From the NCBI RefSeq assembly GCF_000472905.1, contig NZ_AXAR01000022.1, positions 1 to 48,217 of the forward strand: a DNA stretch of 48,217 bases, in the 5' to 3' direction. Of this stretch, positions 35,095-42,218 are shown one piece after another. A program made the position numbers and the translations under genes. The notes below the pieces were generated by a model. It had not been told where the DNA came from. It was given only the letters and a program-made list of their open reading frames with translations, and made no database searches. The DNA is from Alicyclobacillus pomorum DSM 14955 (lineage in GTDB: Bacteria; Bacillota; Bacilli; Alicyclobacillales; Alicyclobacillaceae). How positions within the stretch are numbered: position 1 is the stretch's first letter; every line of letters starts with the position of its first letter.

Positions 35095-35125
35095 AAAAAC
35101 ACCTCCCTCAATCTTGGGGAGGTGT
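35095..35125 (-). promoter_or_regulatory. Hairpin that masks the virB4 ribosome binding site
   Basis: Minus strand ACACCTCCC-loop-GGGAGGTGT followed by TTTTTAG. The 3' arm is the virB4 ribosome binding site, and the loop contains the TGA stop of the TcpE-like gene (35108-35110). It also looks like a terminator. Ribosomes finishing tcpE would open it. Confidence 0.75.
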
Positions 35126-35524
35126 ACGACGAATGATGCACTTTGCGTTAAGGGTTACATTCATGGGCTTTTTTCGTATTCGGACTGGTGTCCATCCGTT
35201 TGTTCCGTGCGGCCTAAAGAGGTACGCAACGAAGTTTAGTACATAGAGGGGAAGGGGCTTTCCGTCAGGGTCGATCTTGGTCGAAGCCCACGCCCCAAGT
35301 GCGGCTAACCCGAAGATCACAAGAGGCTTTGACAATGGCCTACCCGTAACGATAGCGGATAGGCCTGAAATCATCGGTTGCAAGAAACGCGCTGGAATAA
35401 GGCAAATGAGGAACGCAAGCATCCCGTCTAGGGTGATACGAAAGCCAAACGGAAACTTGAAATTCCCCAAACTGGTGAGCGCGGGCCGCTGTTGCCACAG
35501 CTTTCTATATGTCCTGTTCGCCAT
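35108..35524 (-). CDS. TcpE-like conjugation membrane protein
   Basis: 138 residues; FPFGFRITLDGMLAFLICLIPARFL and a second hydrophobic pair precede the TKIDPDGKPLPLYVLNFVAYLFRP segment, as in the TcpE family (YddD-type) of Gram-positive conjugation systems, where two membrane helices are followed by a conserved DGK-YL motif. ATG at 35524 with AAGGTGAT upstream. Encoded 9 bp after the pilin-like gene. Confidence 0.75.
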   Translation of the reverse strand: MANRTYRKLWQQRPALTSLGNFKFPFGFRITLDGMLAFLICLIPARFLQPMISGLSAIVTGRPLSKPLVIFGLAALGAWASTKIDPDGKPLPLYVLNFVAYLFRPHGTNGWTPVRIRKKPMNVTLNAKCIIRRTPPQD

Positions 35525-35533
35525 TACATCACC

Positions 35534-35875
35534 TTATAGCTGCTGGAACAGGCCGGCGAACCAGCTAATGAGAGGACCGAGCGCCTTCGGGTCGAGTACC
35601 ATCACGCCCACGATTACAGCAACAACGACCAACGAAATGAGCTTTGTATGTTTGTGCGTAATGAAGTACCACGTAGCCAGAATCGCCAAGAACAACAGGA
35701 ACACGAACGCCACCTGCGGCATGACGTAGATATACACCCCGCTCCCCGGGCCGCTACCGCCAACTCCTACAGACGGTACACTTGCTAATGGATTGCTAGC
35801 AGCAAATGCAACCGATACACTGCATACTGCGGTTAAAAACATTGCAGCTATGCTTCTCATAACCGCTTTTTTCAT
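35534..35875 (-). CDS. VirB2/TrbC-like pilin or TcpD-like subunit
   Basis: 113 residues with a cleavable signal peptide (AMFLTAVCSVSVAFAA), a Gly/Ser-rich linker, and two hydrophobic helices (YVMPQVAFVFLLFLAILATWYF and LISLVVVAVIVGVMVL). This layout is that of VirB2-type pilins, which form the transfer pilus or channel lining. ATG at 35875 with GGGAGG 8 bases upstream; position just before tcpE and virB4 agrees. Confidence 0.7.
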   Translation of the reverse strand: MKKAVMRSIAAMFLTAVCSVSVAFAASNPLASVPSVGVGGSGPGSGVYIYVMPQVAFVFLLFLAILATWYFITHKHTKLISLVVVAVIVGVMVLDPKALGPLISWFAGLFQQL

Positions 35876-35877
35876 CG

Positions 35878-36468
35878 TTAGTACCTCCCGAAAGTAATGG
35901 TTTTAATGACGTGCCAAGCGAAGGAATCCAGAACCGGCACGTGAAAACGCAAATTCACCAACGCCCAAGAAATCCCGATAACAACGACAGCCAACTTGAA
36001 AATCAAGCAAACAATCTCTTCGCGTAGCGAATTCACTGGAATAGCCAGCGGTTCAGGTAACACCCTCACCCAGTACGGCAAGGGCCAAAACAACTGAACG
36101 CCTTCCGGGTTGAATAGGTCGATAAACGGGTGACTTGCGTATCCAATCACCATAGACCACGCGAGGCTATCCCACGGCATCCCCCCAGGCAAATCAAAGT
36201 ACAAGAAACGGACCAACAAGGCCCATACTGCAACGACTGCAAGTAAGCTGTGTGTGACAGTCCTGTGTTTCAAGAAGCGGGCGATTATGCCGACAAGCGG
36301 CACTCTGTGCGACACCGCGCTCTCGGGGTGGTCGATATCTGGAACCGTGGCCGATAGTCCTGACGCGATAATCAAAACTGGAGACCACCAATGTACTGGA
36401 GCATGTGTCTCGACCAGTATCAGTTCCATTGCCAACGCTCCCGTCATCGAGTGCGTGCGGTAGTTCAA
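35878..36468 (-). CDS. Membrane-bound metal-dependent hydrolase, YdjM/DUF457-like
   Basis: 196 residues, about four membrane segments. Conserved metal-binding pattern: NYRTHSMTGAL, VPDIDHPES (DxDH), LKHRTVTHSL (HRxxTHS) and YASHPFIDLFNP. This is the YdjM/YfhO-like family of inner-membrane hydrolases. The TTG at 36468 has GGAGG 7 bases upstream and follows an intra-operon terminator. Role in the element unknown; stop is 2 bp from the pilin start. Confidence 0.85.
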   Translation of the reverse strand: MNYRTHSMTGALAMELILVETHAPVHWWSPVLIIASGLSATVPDIDHPESAVSHRVPLVGIIARFLKHRTVTHSLLAVVAVWALLVRFLYFDLPGGMPWDSLAWSMVIGYASHPFIDLFNPEGVQLFWPLPYWVRVLPEPLAIPVNSLREEIVCLIFKLAVVVIGISWALVNLRFHVPVLDSFAWHVIKTITFGRY

Positions 36469-36488
36469 CGTTGTCCCTCCTTTCCCAC

Positions 36489-36519
36489 TAAAAAACGCCT
36501 CTCGCATCAGCGGAGGCGT
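36489..36519 (-). terminator. Intra-operon terminator before the hydrolase gene
   Basis: Minus strand ACGCCTC-loop-GAGGCGT then TTTTTTAG, 20 bases before the hydrolase start. Confidence 0.82.
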
Positions 36520-36549
36520 ATGTCAAATGCAAGCAATCAAAACATGGTA

Positions 36550-36815
36550 CTAGCCTGTACTCGTCACTTTGCCCCAGTTGATTGTGGCTTCGCAGTACGG
36601 CATCTGGTCGTACACTAAAGACGTTTGTCTTGCCTTCCATGTGGTCTAGACAAACCCGAAGATTACGTTCATATTGCATGTCGCTTGTGTATAGATCTCC
36701 ACCTTCAGCAACGCTTCGGCTCTGTGATTTTGCAAACTGGCGCGGGCGCTGCATGAACGACTTTATGGACTGGTGCTGGATCAACTTCTACGTGATGAAC
36801 TGTTGCGTGAATCAT
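36550..36815 (-). pseudogene. Degenerate small gene(s)
   Basis: An ATG at 36815 (AGGAGTTG 6 bases upstream) opens a 36-codon frame (MIHATVHHVEVDPAPVHK...) ending at 36705. A coding-like continuation lies in another frame, VEIYTQATCNMNVIFGFV, stop TAG, then TTWKARQTSLVYDQMPYCEA..., ending at 36550 just before the terminator. A frameshift plus a nonsense codon in one small gene would explain this. A third, 98-codon frame across the region lacks a start site. Confidence 0.35.
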
Positions 36816-36820
36816 GTAAA

Positions 36821-37201
36821 TCAACTCCTGTTTGCCTCAAATGTTTGTGATGGGGTGTATGGCGCGTGAAATGTTCCAGTGATTTCATTGCCTTTCAGCA
36901 TTCCGGTCCAAACCGCCGTGCCTACTCCCGAGGCGGTAAACGTGATTTGTCCGCCATTCGTGATGCGGCCCGTAACGGGCATGGAATCAGTCGATGATGT
37001 ATCAGCAACCTCCCCAGCCAGTGACCCGTCGGTCTGCTCTGTCAAGGTGAGCTTATCTACCTCCGTGTTCCGGCTGTACTTCACCGTCCACGTTCCGCTT
37101 ACGTTTGGGGTCCGAGAGAAAATACCGCACCCAGCTAGAGAGGCAACGACAACAGCGCCAACAACACCGGCAACGAGCTCATTGCGAAGTAGCCACGTCA
37201 A
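36821..37201 (-). CDS. Small lipoprotein (126 aa)
   Basis: TTG at 37201 with GGAGGG 9 bases upstream, inside the end of the preceding gene. A hydrophobic signal with lipobox (VVVASLAGCG) is followed by a beta-rich domain (GTWTVKYSR..., TLTEQTDGSLAGEV, GTFHAPY) resembling lipocalin-like or extracellular adaptor folds. Likely surface-anchored, perhaps an exclusion or mating-surface protein; function not established. Confidence 0.7.
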   Translation of the reverse strand: MTWLLRNELVAGVVGAVVVASLAGCGIFSRTPNVSGTWTVKYSRNTEVDKLTLTEQTDGSLAGEVADTSSTDSMPVTGRITNGGQITFTASGVGTAVWTGMLKGNEITGTFHAPYTPSQTFEANRS

Positions 37202-37358
37202 ACTTGTATCCCTCCAGATTCAATGTCGTTTGGATCAGTCGCACCTTACGCATTGGAGCATTGCACACGCGACATACGGGGCTGCTTACCACGGTTCCCC
37301 GGCTCTCGACGGTGCGCCAATACCCGCACTTCCTGCAGATAAAATGCTCTATGTTCAT
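37179..37358 (-). CDS. Rubredoxin-like zinc-ribbon microprotein (59 aa)
   Basis: ATG at 37358 with GAGGCG 8 bases upstream. CRKCGY near the N-terminus and CRVCNAPM about 20 residues later form a four-Cys zinc ribbon. It overlaps the lipoprotein gene by 23 bp and follows the sigma-like regulator by 21 bp. Confidence 0.65.
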   Translation of the reverse strand: MNIEHFICRKCGYWRTVESRGTVVSSPVCRVCNAPMRKVRLIQTTLNLEGYKFDVATSQ

Positions 37359-37379
37359 GTCCATCGCCTCATAAAAGCG

Positions 37380-37895
37380 TCAATGTACGGCAACTTTGGA
37401 CTTCCACAGGCCCGAGATATAGACACCTTCGGTATCCTTCGTATCGTCAAACAGGGCCATCTGAACGCCGCTGTTTTGCAGCCTTCGGAGCTTGGCTTTG
37501 GCGCGTTCCGCGTACTTTTGAACTGTGCTTTTTGTAACGCCCATGTCCTGGGCTACTTCCTGAAAGCTCATTCCGCCCATGAGCAAACGGAGAACACGCG
37601 ATTCCTGACATGACAGGCAGCGCATATCGAGTGCCACCGGGGCGTCCGTTTCGTGGTTTTCATGCTCAAACATCTCGTAGGTGTCGTGGCTTACGGCGAT
37701 GCTGCTTAAAACATCGGGGTCAACTAGCACAGTCCGGGTGTCTTCGTAATCCTCCCCGGTCATTTCTCGGAGGGCATAACTGAGGCTTTCAATCATGCTG
37801 ACGTAGATTTTCTTTTGCTCGAAGTCCTTGCAGAGGTTCTTTTTCTTGCGGAGAAGGACAATTTGCTCTTGGTACTCCCGAATGAAGTCTTGCAT
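37380..37895 (-). CDS. Sigma-region-4-like regulator
   Basis: 171 residues. The C-terminal part (SCQESRVLRLLMGGMSFQEVAQDMGVTKSTVQKYAERAKAKL) is a sigma-70 region 4 / LuxR-type helix-turn-helix; the N-terminal half is helical, as in ArpU/phage late regulators. ATG at 37895 with AGGAGTG upstream. It is placed just before the transfer operon and could activate it; this is inference. Confidence 0.75.
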   Translation of the reverse strand: MQDFIREYQEQIVLLRKKKNLCKDFEQKKIYVSMIESLSYALREMTGEDYEDTRTVLVDPDVLSSIAVSHDTYEMFEHENHETDAPVALDMRCLSCQESRVLRLLMGGMSFQEVAQDMGVTKSTVQKYAERAKAKLRRLQNSGVQMALFDDTKDTEGVYISGLWKSKVAVH

Positions 37896-37904
37896 GTTCT
37901 TCAC

Positions 37905-38118
37905 TCCTGTTTTTGTGAGATCGGAACACGTGTGCCACGCCCACCGCTGCATCGAGGCCGCCCTGTTCCGGCGTGACATACCGCTCGCATTTCGCATTTT
38001 CCGGCGGTCGCGCAGACGTCGAGGTCGAAGCAAAACTCTTCGTTTAGGCGATTAGACAGGTCCTGGGGTGTTTCCCATTCGCCGCTTGACGACGGAACAG
38101 TCTCCCGCGTTCAGCGTC
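37905..38118 (-). pseudogene. Fragment of phage DNA N-6-adenine methyltransferase
   Basis: EWETPQDLSNRLNEEFCFDLDVCAT (from 38080 leftward) matches the N-terminal signature of phage Dam (PF05869) enzymes; the match continues in another frame as PPENAKCERYVTPEQGGLD, showing a frameshift within about 10 bases of codon 25. The catalytic DPPY-like part is missing; the sigma-like gene begins instead. Confidence 0.65.
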
Positions 38119-38129
38119 ATCACGAGGCC

Positions 38130-38363
38130 TCAGTTTCCCTCAAGCTCGATTCGGATCGACCTGTTCTCCCACGAGAGCCGGATGCCTTTGACCGCTCTGA
38201 ACTCTGGCTATTTGTCGAGTTGGGAGACGAGACTTCGGAGCGTGACCTTGATGTTGCTCACATTCGACTTGTCGGGAATCTTGACCCAACAAACATCCAG
38301 CACACATCCGTCTGTTTCGGCTCCAGTTCCGTCACATTCGCCTTACGCTTCATCCCCAATCAC
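38130..38363 (-). pseudogene. ORF with in-frame TAA and TAG
   Basis: A single frame from GTG 38363 to TGA 38130 reads MIGDEA-stop(TAA)-GECDGTGAETDGCVLDVCWVK...RSLVSQLDK-stop(TAG)-PEFRAVKGIRLSWENRS... Both sides of each stop are coding-like. Probably a decayed single-strand-binding or recombination protein gene of unknown family; stop-codon readthrough is less likely. Confidence 0.35.
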
Positions 38364-38372
38364 TTCACCACG

Positions 38373-39203
38373 CTAGAGAAGCGCCTTATGACGCCAACTG
38401 TCACCAACCATCCTGATTCCCTGGCACATCTCGAGAATGCGATCCACGATGGCGTTGCCCACGTTCACGTACTTCGCTCGAATTTCAGCAAGGCTCATGT
38501 TCGTCGTGATGATAAGGGAGCGGTTGCGCTCGTAACGCGTGTTGATGATTTCGTAAACCGTCTGCTCGACCCAATCGCTGACTCTCTCCTTGCCCAGGTC
38601 GTCGATAATCAGCAGGTTGCAACGCGTGAACCGTCGCATCATGTCCATCTCTGACACCCTGTCGTCACCATAGGCACTGCGAACCTGAGCAAGCAGGCTC
38701 GTGACCGTGCCGAACACCACCGTGTGCTCGCGGCCGATAAGTTCCATGGCGATAGCTGCCGCCAGATGGGTTTTGCCGGTCCCGACGGTTCCTGTCAGCA
38801 GCAGCCCTTTGCCCGCTTCCGGATCGAATCCTTCCGCATACGCCTTGGCTGTCGCAAAGGCCCCGGTATTTGCGGGCGTGACCTCAAACCGTTCGAATGT
38901 CCGGGTCCGCCAGCGTTCGGGAAGCGCGCTTCGGCGGAACAGCGCCTCGATGTGCGCTTCCCGTTGCCGATCCTGTTCGAGACGCTCTTGTTCTTCGCGC
39001 TGGCGCCGTTCTTCCTCGCGCTTGCGGACGAATTCCGGACAGTCACAGACGAGCGGGCCGAACGGGTATTCCGTGTCGCCGAGCTTGACGGTCGTGATGT
39101 GCCGCATGGGGCTACCGCAATATCGGCACTCAGCCGCCGAAGAATTTTGCTTCGATGCGAGCCCACTCATCATCCGGCTGAGTGATTGACCGATGCTTTC
39201 CAC
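38373..39203 (-). CDS. DnaC/DnaI-like helicase loader
   Basis: 276 residues: N-terminal zinc finger (CRYCG... CDCPEF), a charged coiled-coil linker (KREEERRQREEQERLEQDRQ), and an AAA+ domain with P-loop GTVGTGKTHLAAA, Walker B NLLIIDDLGKE and sensor ITTNMS. It loads the replicative helicase onto DNA. The GTG at 39203 has GGAGG 8 bases upstream, inside the end of the DnaD-like gene (74-bp overlap). With that gene it forms a replication initiation module. Confidence 0.9.
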   Translation of the reverse strand: MESIGQSLSRMMSGLASKQNSSAAECRYCGSPMRHITTVKLGDTEYPFGPLVCDCPEFVRKREEERRQREEQERLEQDRQREAHIEALFRRSALPERWRTRTFERFEVTPANTGAFATAKAYAEGFDPEAGKGLLLTGTVGTGKTHLAAAIAMELIGREHTVVFGTVTSLLAQVRSAYGDDRVSEMDMMRRFTRCNLLIIDDLGKERVSDWVEQTVYEIINTRYERNRSLIITTNMSLAEIRAKYVNVGNAIVDRILEMCQGIRMVGDSWRHKALL

Positions 39204-39954
39204 CTTGTGCCCCTCCTTTCGCATCCTTCAACTCCGACCCCTTCGATGATTTGGCATGAATCTGCGCAAGCTTCGCCTTGCGGTTTTTTCCTCCACGGCC
39301 TTCCGTCCGCCAGTTGGCGAGCGTGCTGCGGATGTATGAGAGCTTGCGGACGTTTTGCACCGCGGCCTGCTTGATCGCATCGAGAATCCAGTCCGCGGAG
39401 TATTCATCCAACAATGCGACAAGTTCCTCGGCCACCATGCTCGTAACAGCGCCGATCTCGGATTCATAGGCTTGCGAGACCAACGCAAGCGCCTTAGACG
39501 ATGATGATGATTTCCTGTCTTGTTTAGTTTCGTTTTGTTTATGTTTAACTAATGTGCTACCAGAACGCTGCTGCTGTGACTCCTCAAACGCTCCTGCTAT
39601 GCCTACCACTGCGTCAACCGGTCTGTCCACTGCTGTGGCTCCTCCCGTGACTACTTGTGTGCCTACCTTGTGACTTTCAAAGCTGACCATCCGATACTTC
39701 CCGACGCGATTCGAACAACCTTTCTGGTATTCGATCAAGCCTTTCTGTACGAGTTGATTACGTGCTTTATCTAGGCCTTGCCGCGAAAGACCGGTCATGA
39801 GTTGCAGCGTTTGATTGGTCGCAGTAAACCAGTCAACCCAACCGGTAACGTTGTTTATGCTCATGAGCGAGTACCATAAAGCAACTTGACCTGTTGACGG
39901 ACCGTTTAGCATTGACCAATCCCGGAACGCGTTCAACTCTCGAAAGAAGTTCAT
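39130..39954 (-). CDS. DnaD-like replication initiation protein
   Basis: 274 residues. N-terminal winged helix region (FTATNQTLQLMTGLSRQGLDKARNQLVQKG) and a C-terminal DnaD-type domain (VAEELVALLDEYSADWILDAIKQAAVQN...RSTLANWRTEG), joined by a Ser-rich linker. Phage and plasmid DnaD proteins recruit the helicase loader at the element's origin. ATG at 39954 with GGGGAAGTG upstream. Confidence 0.88.
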   Translation of the reverse strand: MNFFRELNAFRDWSMLNGPSTGQVALWYSLMSINNVTGWVDWFTATNQTLQLMTGLSRQGLDKARNQLVQKGLIEYQKGCSNRVGKYRMVSFESHKVGTQVVTGGATAVDRPVDAVVGIAGAFEESQQQRSGSTLVKHKQNETKQDRKSSSSSKALALVSQAYESEIGAVTSMVAEELVALLDEYSADWILDAIKQAAVQNVRKLSYIRSTLANWRTEGRGGKNRKAKLAQIHAKSSKGSELKDAKGGAQGGKHRSITQPDDEWARIEAKFFGG

Positions 39955-39980
39955 CGTGTCACTTCCCCGCTACGGTACTA

Positions 39981-40073
39981 TTAGAACTTGCCCTGGCTTA
40001 TGTCTGAACTACCTAACCCGTAAATCCGCTCTATTTCGTCCACCACATCCCATGTGTCATGCCTTGTATCCAC
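39981..40073 (-). CDS. Possible small protein (30 aa)
   Basis: GTG at 40073; the frame DTWDVVDEIERIYGLGSSDIS is coding-like but the only nearby site is GGTGA touching the start. Lies directly upstream of dnaD. Confidence 0.28.
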   Translation of the reverse strand: MDTRHDTWDVVDEIERIYGLGSSDISQGKF

Positions 40074-40081
40074 TCACCGTG

Positions 40082-40285
40082 CTATAGTCTATGACTCTCC
40101 TGGTGCCACCACGTGAGTATCCGTGTTCGATGTATGTAGGTCGTGGCCGTCGAAACACTCATCTCGGCATCAGTTGCACCTCTGTGGACTTCGATGTAAT
40201 CAATTGCGGACCAAGGAATGAATCTGGAATATCTGTGAAATGCGCATCCGAATTGGTCTGAGATACCATCCCCATTTACCTCGTA
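40082..40285 (-). pseudogene. Coding-like frame without start; candidate origin region
   Basis: An open frame with a HTH-like sequence (WSAIDYIEVHRGATDAEMSVS) and no ATG/GTG/TTG before it. Upstream (to 40415) other frames are briefly coding-like behind an AAAGGAGG at about 40370, suggesting one decayed gene with frameshifts. As the only larger gap beside dnaD/dnaC it might also contain the replication origin; no iterons were seen. Confidence 0.3.
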
Positions 40286-40415
40286 TCACGGAGTCACCCG
40301 ATGACATTGGAAGGGCTACGTTCTCTCGTGCAATCATTGCTCCAGCCAATGCGCTCGCGTTCCAAACCTCCTTTATGCTAAATTGTCACTGTGTGTTTTC
40401 ACAAAGCCTTCTCGC

Positions 40416-41066
40416 CTACCGGCCCGGGACTGCGAGGAGGTCTTTTTGTAATGACCTCAAAACTTGGAAATTTTCTAGCAGACAACCGATCACCGATTCA
40501 CACATCGTTGCTGCTTTCCACTCACCTTGAGCGTCAAACTCCTTTTTTCTGTCCCGGAGTACGTCGATGGCGGCTTGCAGTTTGATGATGCTAGTCTCGA
40601 GTTTTGCAAGACCGCTCGTTGTGATGATTGGAGTGCCAACCACACTAAACCGCTCTGTTGCAGCCACTTCAACGCCGTAGGTCCTCATCCAGTCCACTGT
40701 GCTCATCCGTGACATCTCGTTCACTCCTTCCGCAAGTTTCACGATTTGCTGTATTTCTGCACGTTTTGTGTGAAGTTCCCGTGCTAAGGTGCTAAGTGCG
40801 TAGCCAGCATGATTCCCGTTAAATAGGTCGTAGAATGTTTCTAGACCTTGCATACCTGCGATCACAAAGGAGGTCAGCGACTTACCACCACATGCCGTTA
40901 TCCAATCGAGCATGAGTTCGGGACCTAGCGGCGCGTTTGCGCTCTCAATCCTGCTGATGAGGCTCCGGTCTACGTTCAGCTTGTGAGCCAGCGCTTCTGT
41001 CGAAAGTCCTGCCCCCTGACGCAATAACCTCAGCATCTTCCGCACCATTGCGTCCTTTCTCCTCAC
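40416..41066 (-). CDS. XRE-type regulator with C-terminal domain (216 aa)
   Basis: Residues 1-65 are a helix-turn-helix of the HTH_3 kind (TEALAHKLNVDRSLISRIESAN); the rest is helical (TLARELHTKRAEIQQIVKLAEG, KLQAAIDVLRDRKKEF) with no recognised enzyme motif. GTG at 41066 has AGGAGGTG 5-8 bases upstream; an ATG at 41048 is an alternative. First gene of the minus-strand replication region. Confidence 0.75.
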   Translation of the reverse strand: MRRKDAMVRKMLRLLRQGAGLSTEALAHKLNVDRSLISRIESANAPLGPELMLDWITACGGKSLTSFVIAGMQGLETFYDLFNGNHAGYALSTLARELHTKRAEIQQIVKLAEGVNEMSRMSTVDWMRTYGVEVAATERFSVVGTPIITTSGLAKLETSIIKLQAAIDVLRDRKKEFDAQGEWKAATMCESVIGCLLENFQVLRSLQKDLLAVPGR

Positions 41067-41101
41067 GTCCTCACCTCCTCTCGCTTGTCCAAAATTCCCC
41101 C

Positions 41102-41121
41102 GGAGCGGTTCACGCCGCTCC
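41102..41121. repeat. Hairpin in divergent promoter region
   Basis: GGAGCGG (41102-41108) and CCGCTCC (41115-41121) form a 7-bp stem between divergent genes at 41066 and 41151. Confidence 0.45.
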
Positions 41122-41150
41122 CCTAACCCCTCACTTAAGGAGAGATTTCC

Positions 41151-41312
41151 GTGAACATCCGTCAACATATTGACCACTTACCAGGAAATGAACCGAGTCT
41201 CCGTGTTCAGACCATCCTACAACTGGTGCAGGAGATGCTTGCCGACCTTGCCGTCGAGCTCCGCAAACGGTACAGCGAGGTCGATATTAAGCTGTCGATT
41301 TCGGCTGAGTAG
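41151..41312 (+). CDS. Small hypothetical protein (53 aa)
   Basis: GTG at 41151 with AAGGAGAG 6 bases upstream. Helical product (MNIRQHIDHLPGNE..., LVQEMLADLAVELRKRY) ending in a beta-like DIKLSISAE. Its 3' end overlaps the convergent 41287-41406 gene by 26 bp. Not recognised. Confidence 0.6.
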   Translation: MNIRQHIDHLPGNEPSLRVQTILQLVQEMLADLAVELRKRYSEVDIKLSISAE

Positions 41313-41406
41313 CTTTTCCTTGTTCTCGCTCTTTCCGCATGGCAGCCTCAACAAGAATCCTGGCGATGATGCGCTGCGCTTCGCGGCTGATTTTGGACTC
41401 AACCAC
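41287..41406 (-). CDS. Small hypothetical protein (39 aa)
   Basis: GTG at 41406 with AGGAGGTG 5-7 bases upstream, a strong site. Product is an amphipathic basic helix (REAQRIIARILVEAAMRKERE). Family unknown. Confidence 0.55.
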   Translation of the reverse strand: MVESKISREAQRIIARILVEAAMRKEREQGKATQPKSTA

Positions 41407-41421
41407 TACGCCACCTCCTCG

Positions 41422-41514
41422 TTAAGGCTTATGCCGCCTCCGCTTGGTCACTTGCGGATGGATCAACCAACGCCACGTTTCTGTGCGGTCCAAATCGTTG
41501 TTCTTGAATCTCAC
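41422..41514 (-). CDS. Possible small basic protein (30 aa)
   Basis: GTG at 41514; MRFKNNDLDRTETWRWLIHP with a basic tail. Weak ribosome binding site; follows the HNH remnant by 2 bases and precedes the 41287-41406 gene by 15. Confidence 0.35.
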   Translation of the reverse strand: MRFKNNDLDRTETWRWLIHPQVTKRRRHKP

Positions 41515-41516
41515 GA

Positions 41517-41830
41517 CTACCGCAGGAATTCATCAGAGTGGATCTTGTTGTGGTACGACTTCATACGTACGTGAGATTCCGCTCGTCGTTTACGCCGCTG
41601 ATCGTGTACCACTCTGGATGTACCTTGTAGCACCCTCATGGGATTACGTGGTATACGTGATGACCAGCTCCACCACAAACCCGGCAATACTCGCCCAGCT
41701 CCGTGATGTGCTCGCGCAACTCCTTGGTGTACGTCGTCCGCTTGAGTTTCTTCCTCTTTGGGTACGCTCTTTTCAAGGAACTGGTCCGCCAAAGCGGTGT
41801 CTTGCGTTTGAGTGGAGAGCGTTTCTTCAT
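41517..41830 (-). pseudogene. HNH endonuclease gene with nonsense codon and frameshift
   Basis: ATG at 41830 overlaps the stop of the XRE gene (ATGA). The basic N-terminus (MKKRSPLKRKTPLWRTS) leads to CRVCGGAGHHVYHVIP, then an in-frame TGA where CGA (Arg) is expected, then GVNDERNLTYV, then a frameshift to CHNKIHSDEFLR-like sequence. Together these are a C...H-H...N...H HNH domain. Broken in two places. Confidence 0.7.
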
Positions 41831-42057
41831 GCCGTTTCGTCAGATGTTCTCGAATCATGAACATCTATCCCATGAAAAAGAACATTAATCGGTTTTCCAA
41901 GAAGTTCAGAGATCTTCAATGCAATTCTCAGGGGCGGTTGGTTTGTTCCGCGCTCGATCATGCAATAACCGCTTTTTGACTTGTATCCAAGGAACTCAGC
42001 CATTTGTTCTTGGGTATATCCCTTTTCCAAACGAGCGGTCTTGAGCGCTTCATTCAC
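41827..42057 (-). CDS. XRE-family regulator (76 aa)
   Basis: Helix-turn-helix protein (TARLEKGYTQEQMAEFLGYKSKSGYCMIERGTNQPP) of the ph-XRE/ICE type. GTG at 42057 with GGAGG 8 bases upstream. Divergent from another XRE gene (42219) across a region with operator palindromes; the pair resembles a phage CI/Cro switch. Confidence 0.85.
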   Translation of the reverse strand: MNEALKTARLEKGYTQEQMAEFLGYKSKSGYCMIERGTNQPPLRIALKISELLGKPINVLFHGIDVHDSRTSDETA

Positions 42058-42070
42058 TGCTTTCACCTCC

Positions 42071-42151
42071 GTTCATGTTTCATGAACTTTACACCTCGAT
42101 TATATGTTCATGATTTATGAACGTCAATACACAAATACATTTTTCATGAAC
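42071..42151. promoter_or_regulatory. Operator palindromes between two XRE regulators
   Basis: GTTCATGTTTCATGAAC at 42071-42087 and GTTCATGATTTATGAAC at 42106-42122 are inverted repeats GTTCAT-N5-ATGAAC; a third partial site TTCATGAAC lies at 42143-42151. They sit 35 and 37 bp apart, centred in the divergent promoter region. Confidence 0.75.
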
Positions 42152-42218
42152 TTTTTTGGTAAAGAAATTTTGATTGTTCATTGTCCGTGTACAATCTGGT
42201 TATGAGGTGGTGAACGGC

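Noticed and set aside
36488-36784. 98-codon minus-strand frame
   Set aside because: Runs into the intra-operon terminator and lacks a ribosome site; another frame with a stop codon fits better as a broken gene.
38130-38363. Stop-codon reassignment or programmed readthrough
   Set aside because: In-frame TAA, TAG and TGA all occur in different broken genes, and neighbouring intact genes end normally with each stop; simple gene decay is the simpler explanation.
38701-39189. 162-codon and 153-codon plus-strand frames over the helicase loader gene
   Set aside because: Both are shadows of the minus-strand DnaC-like gene, which has P-loop and zinc-finger motifs; the shadow translations are Arg/Ser-rich and lack ribosome sites.
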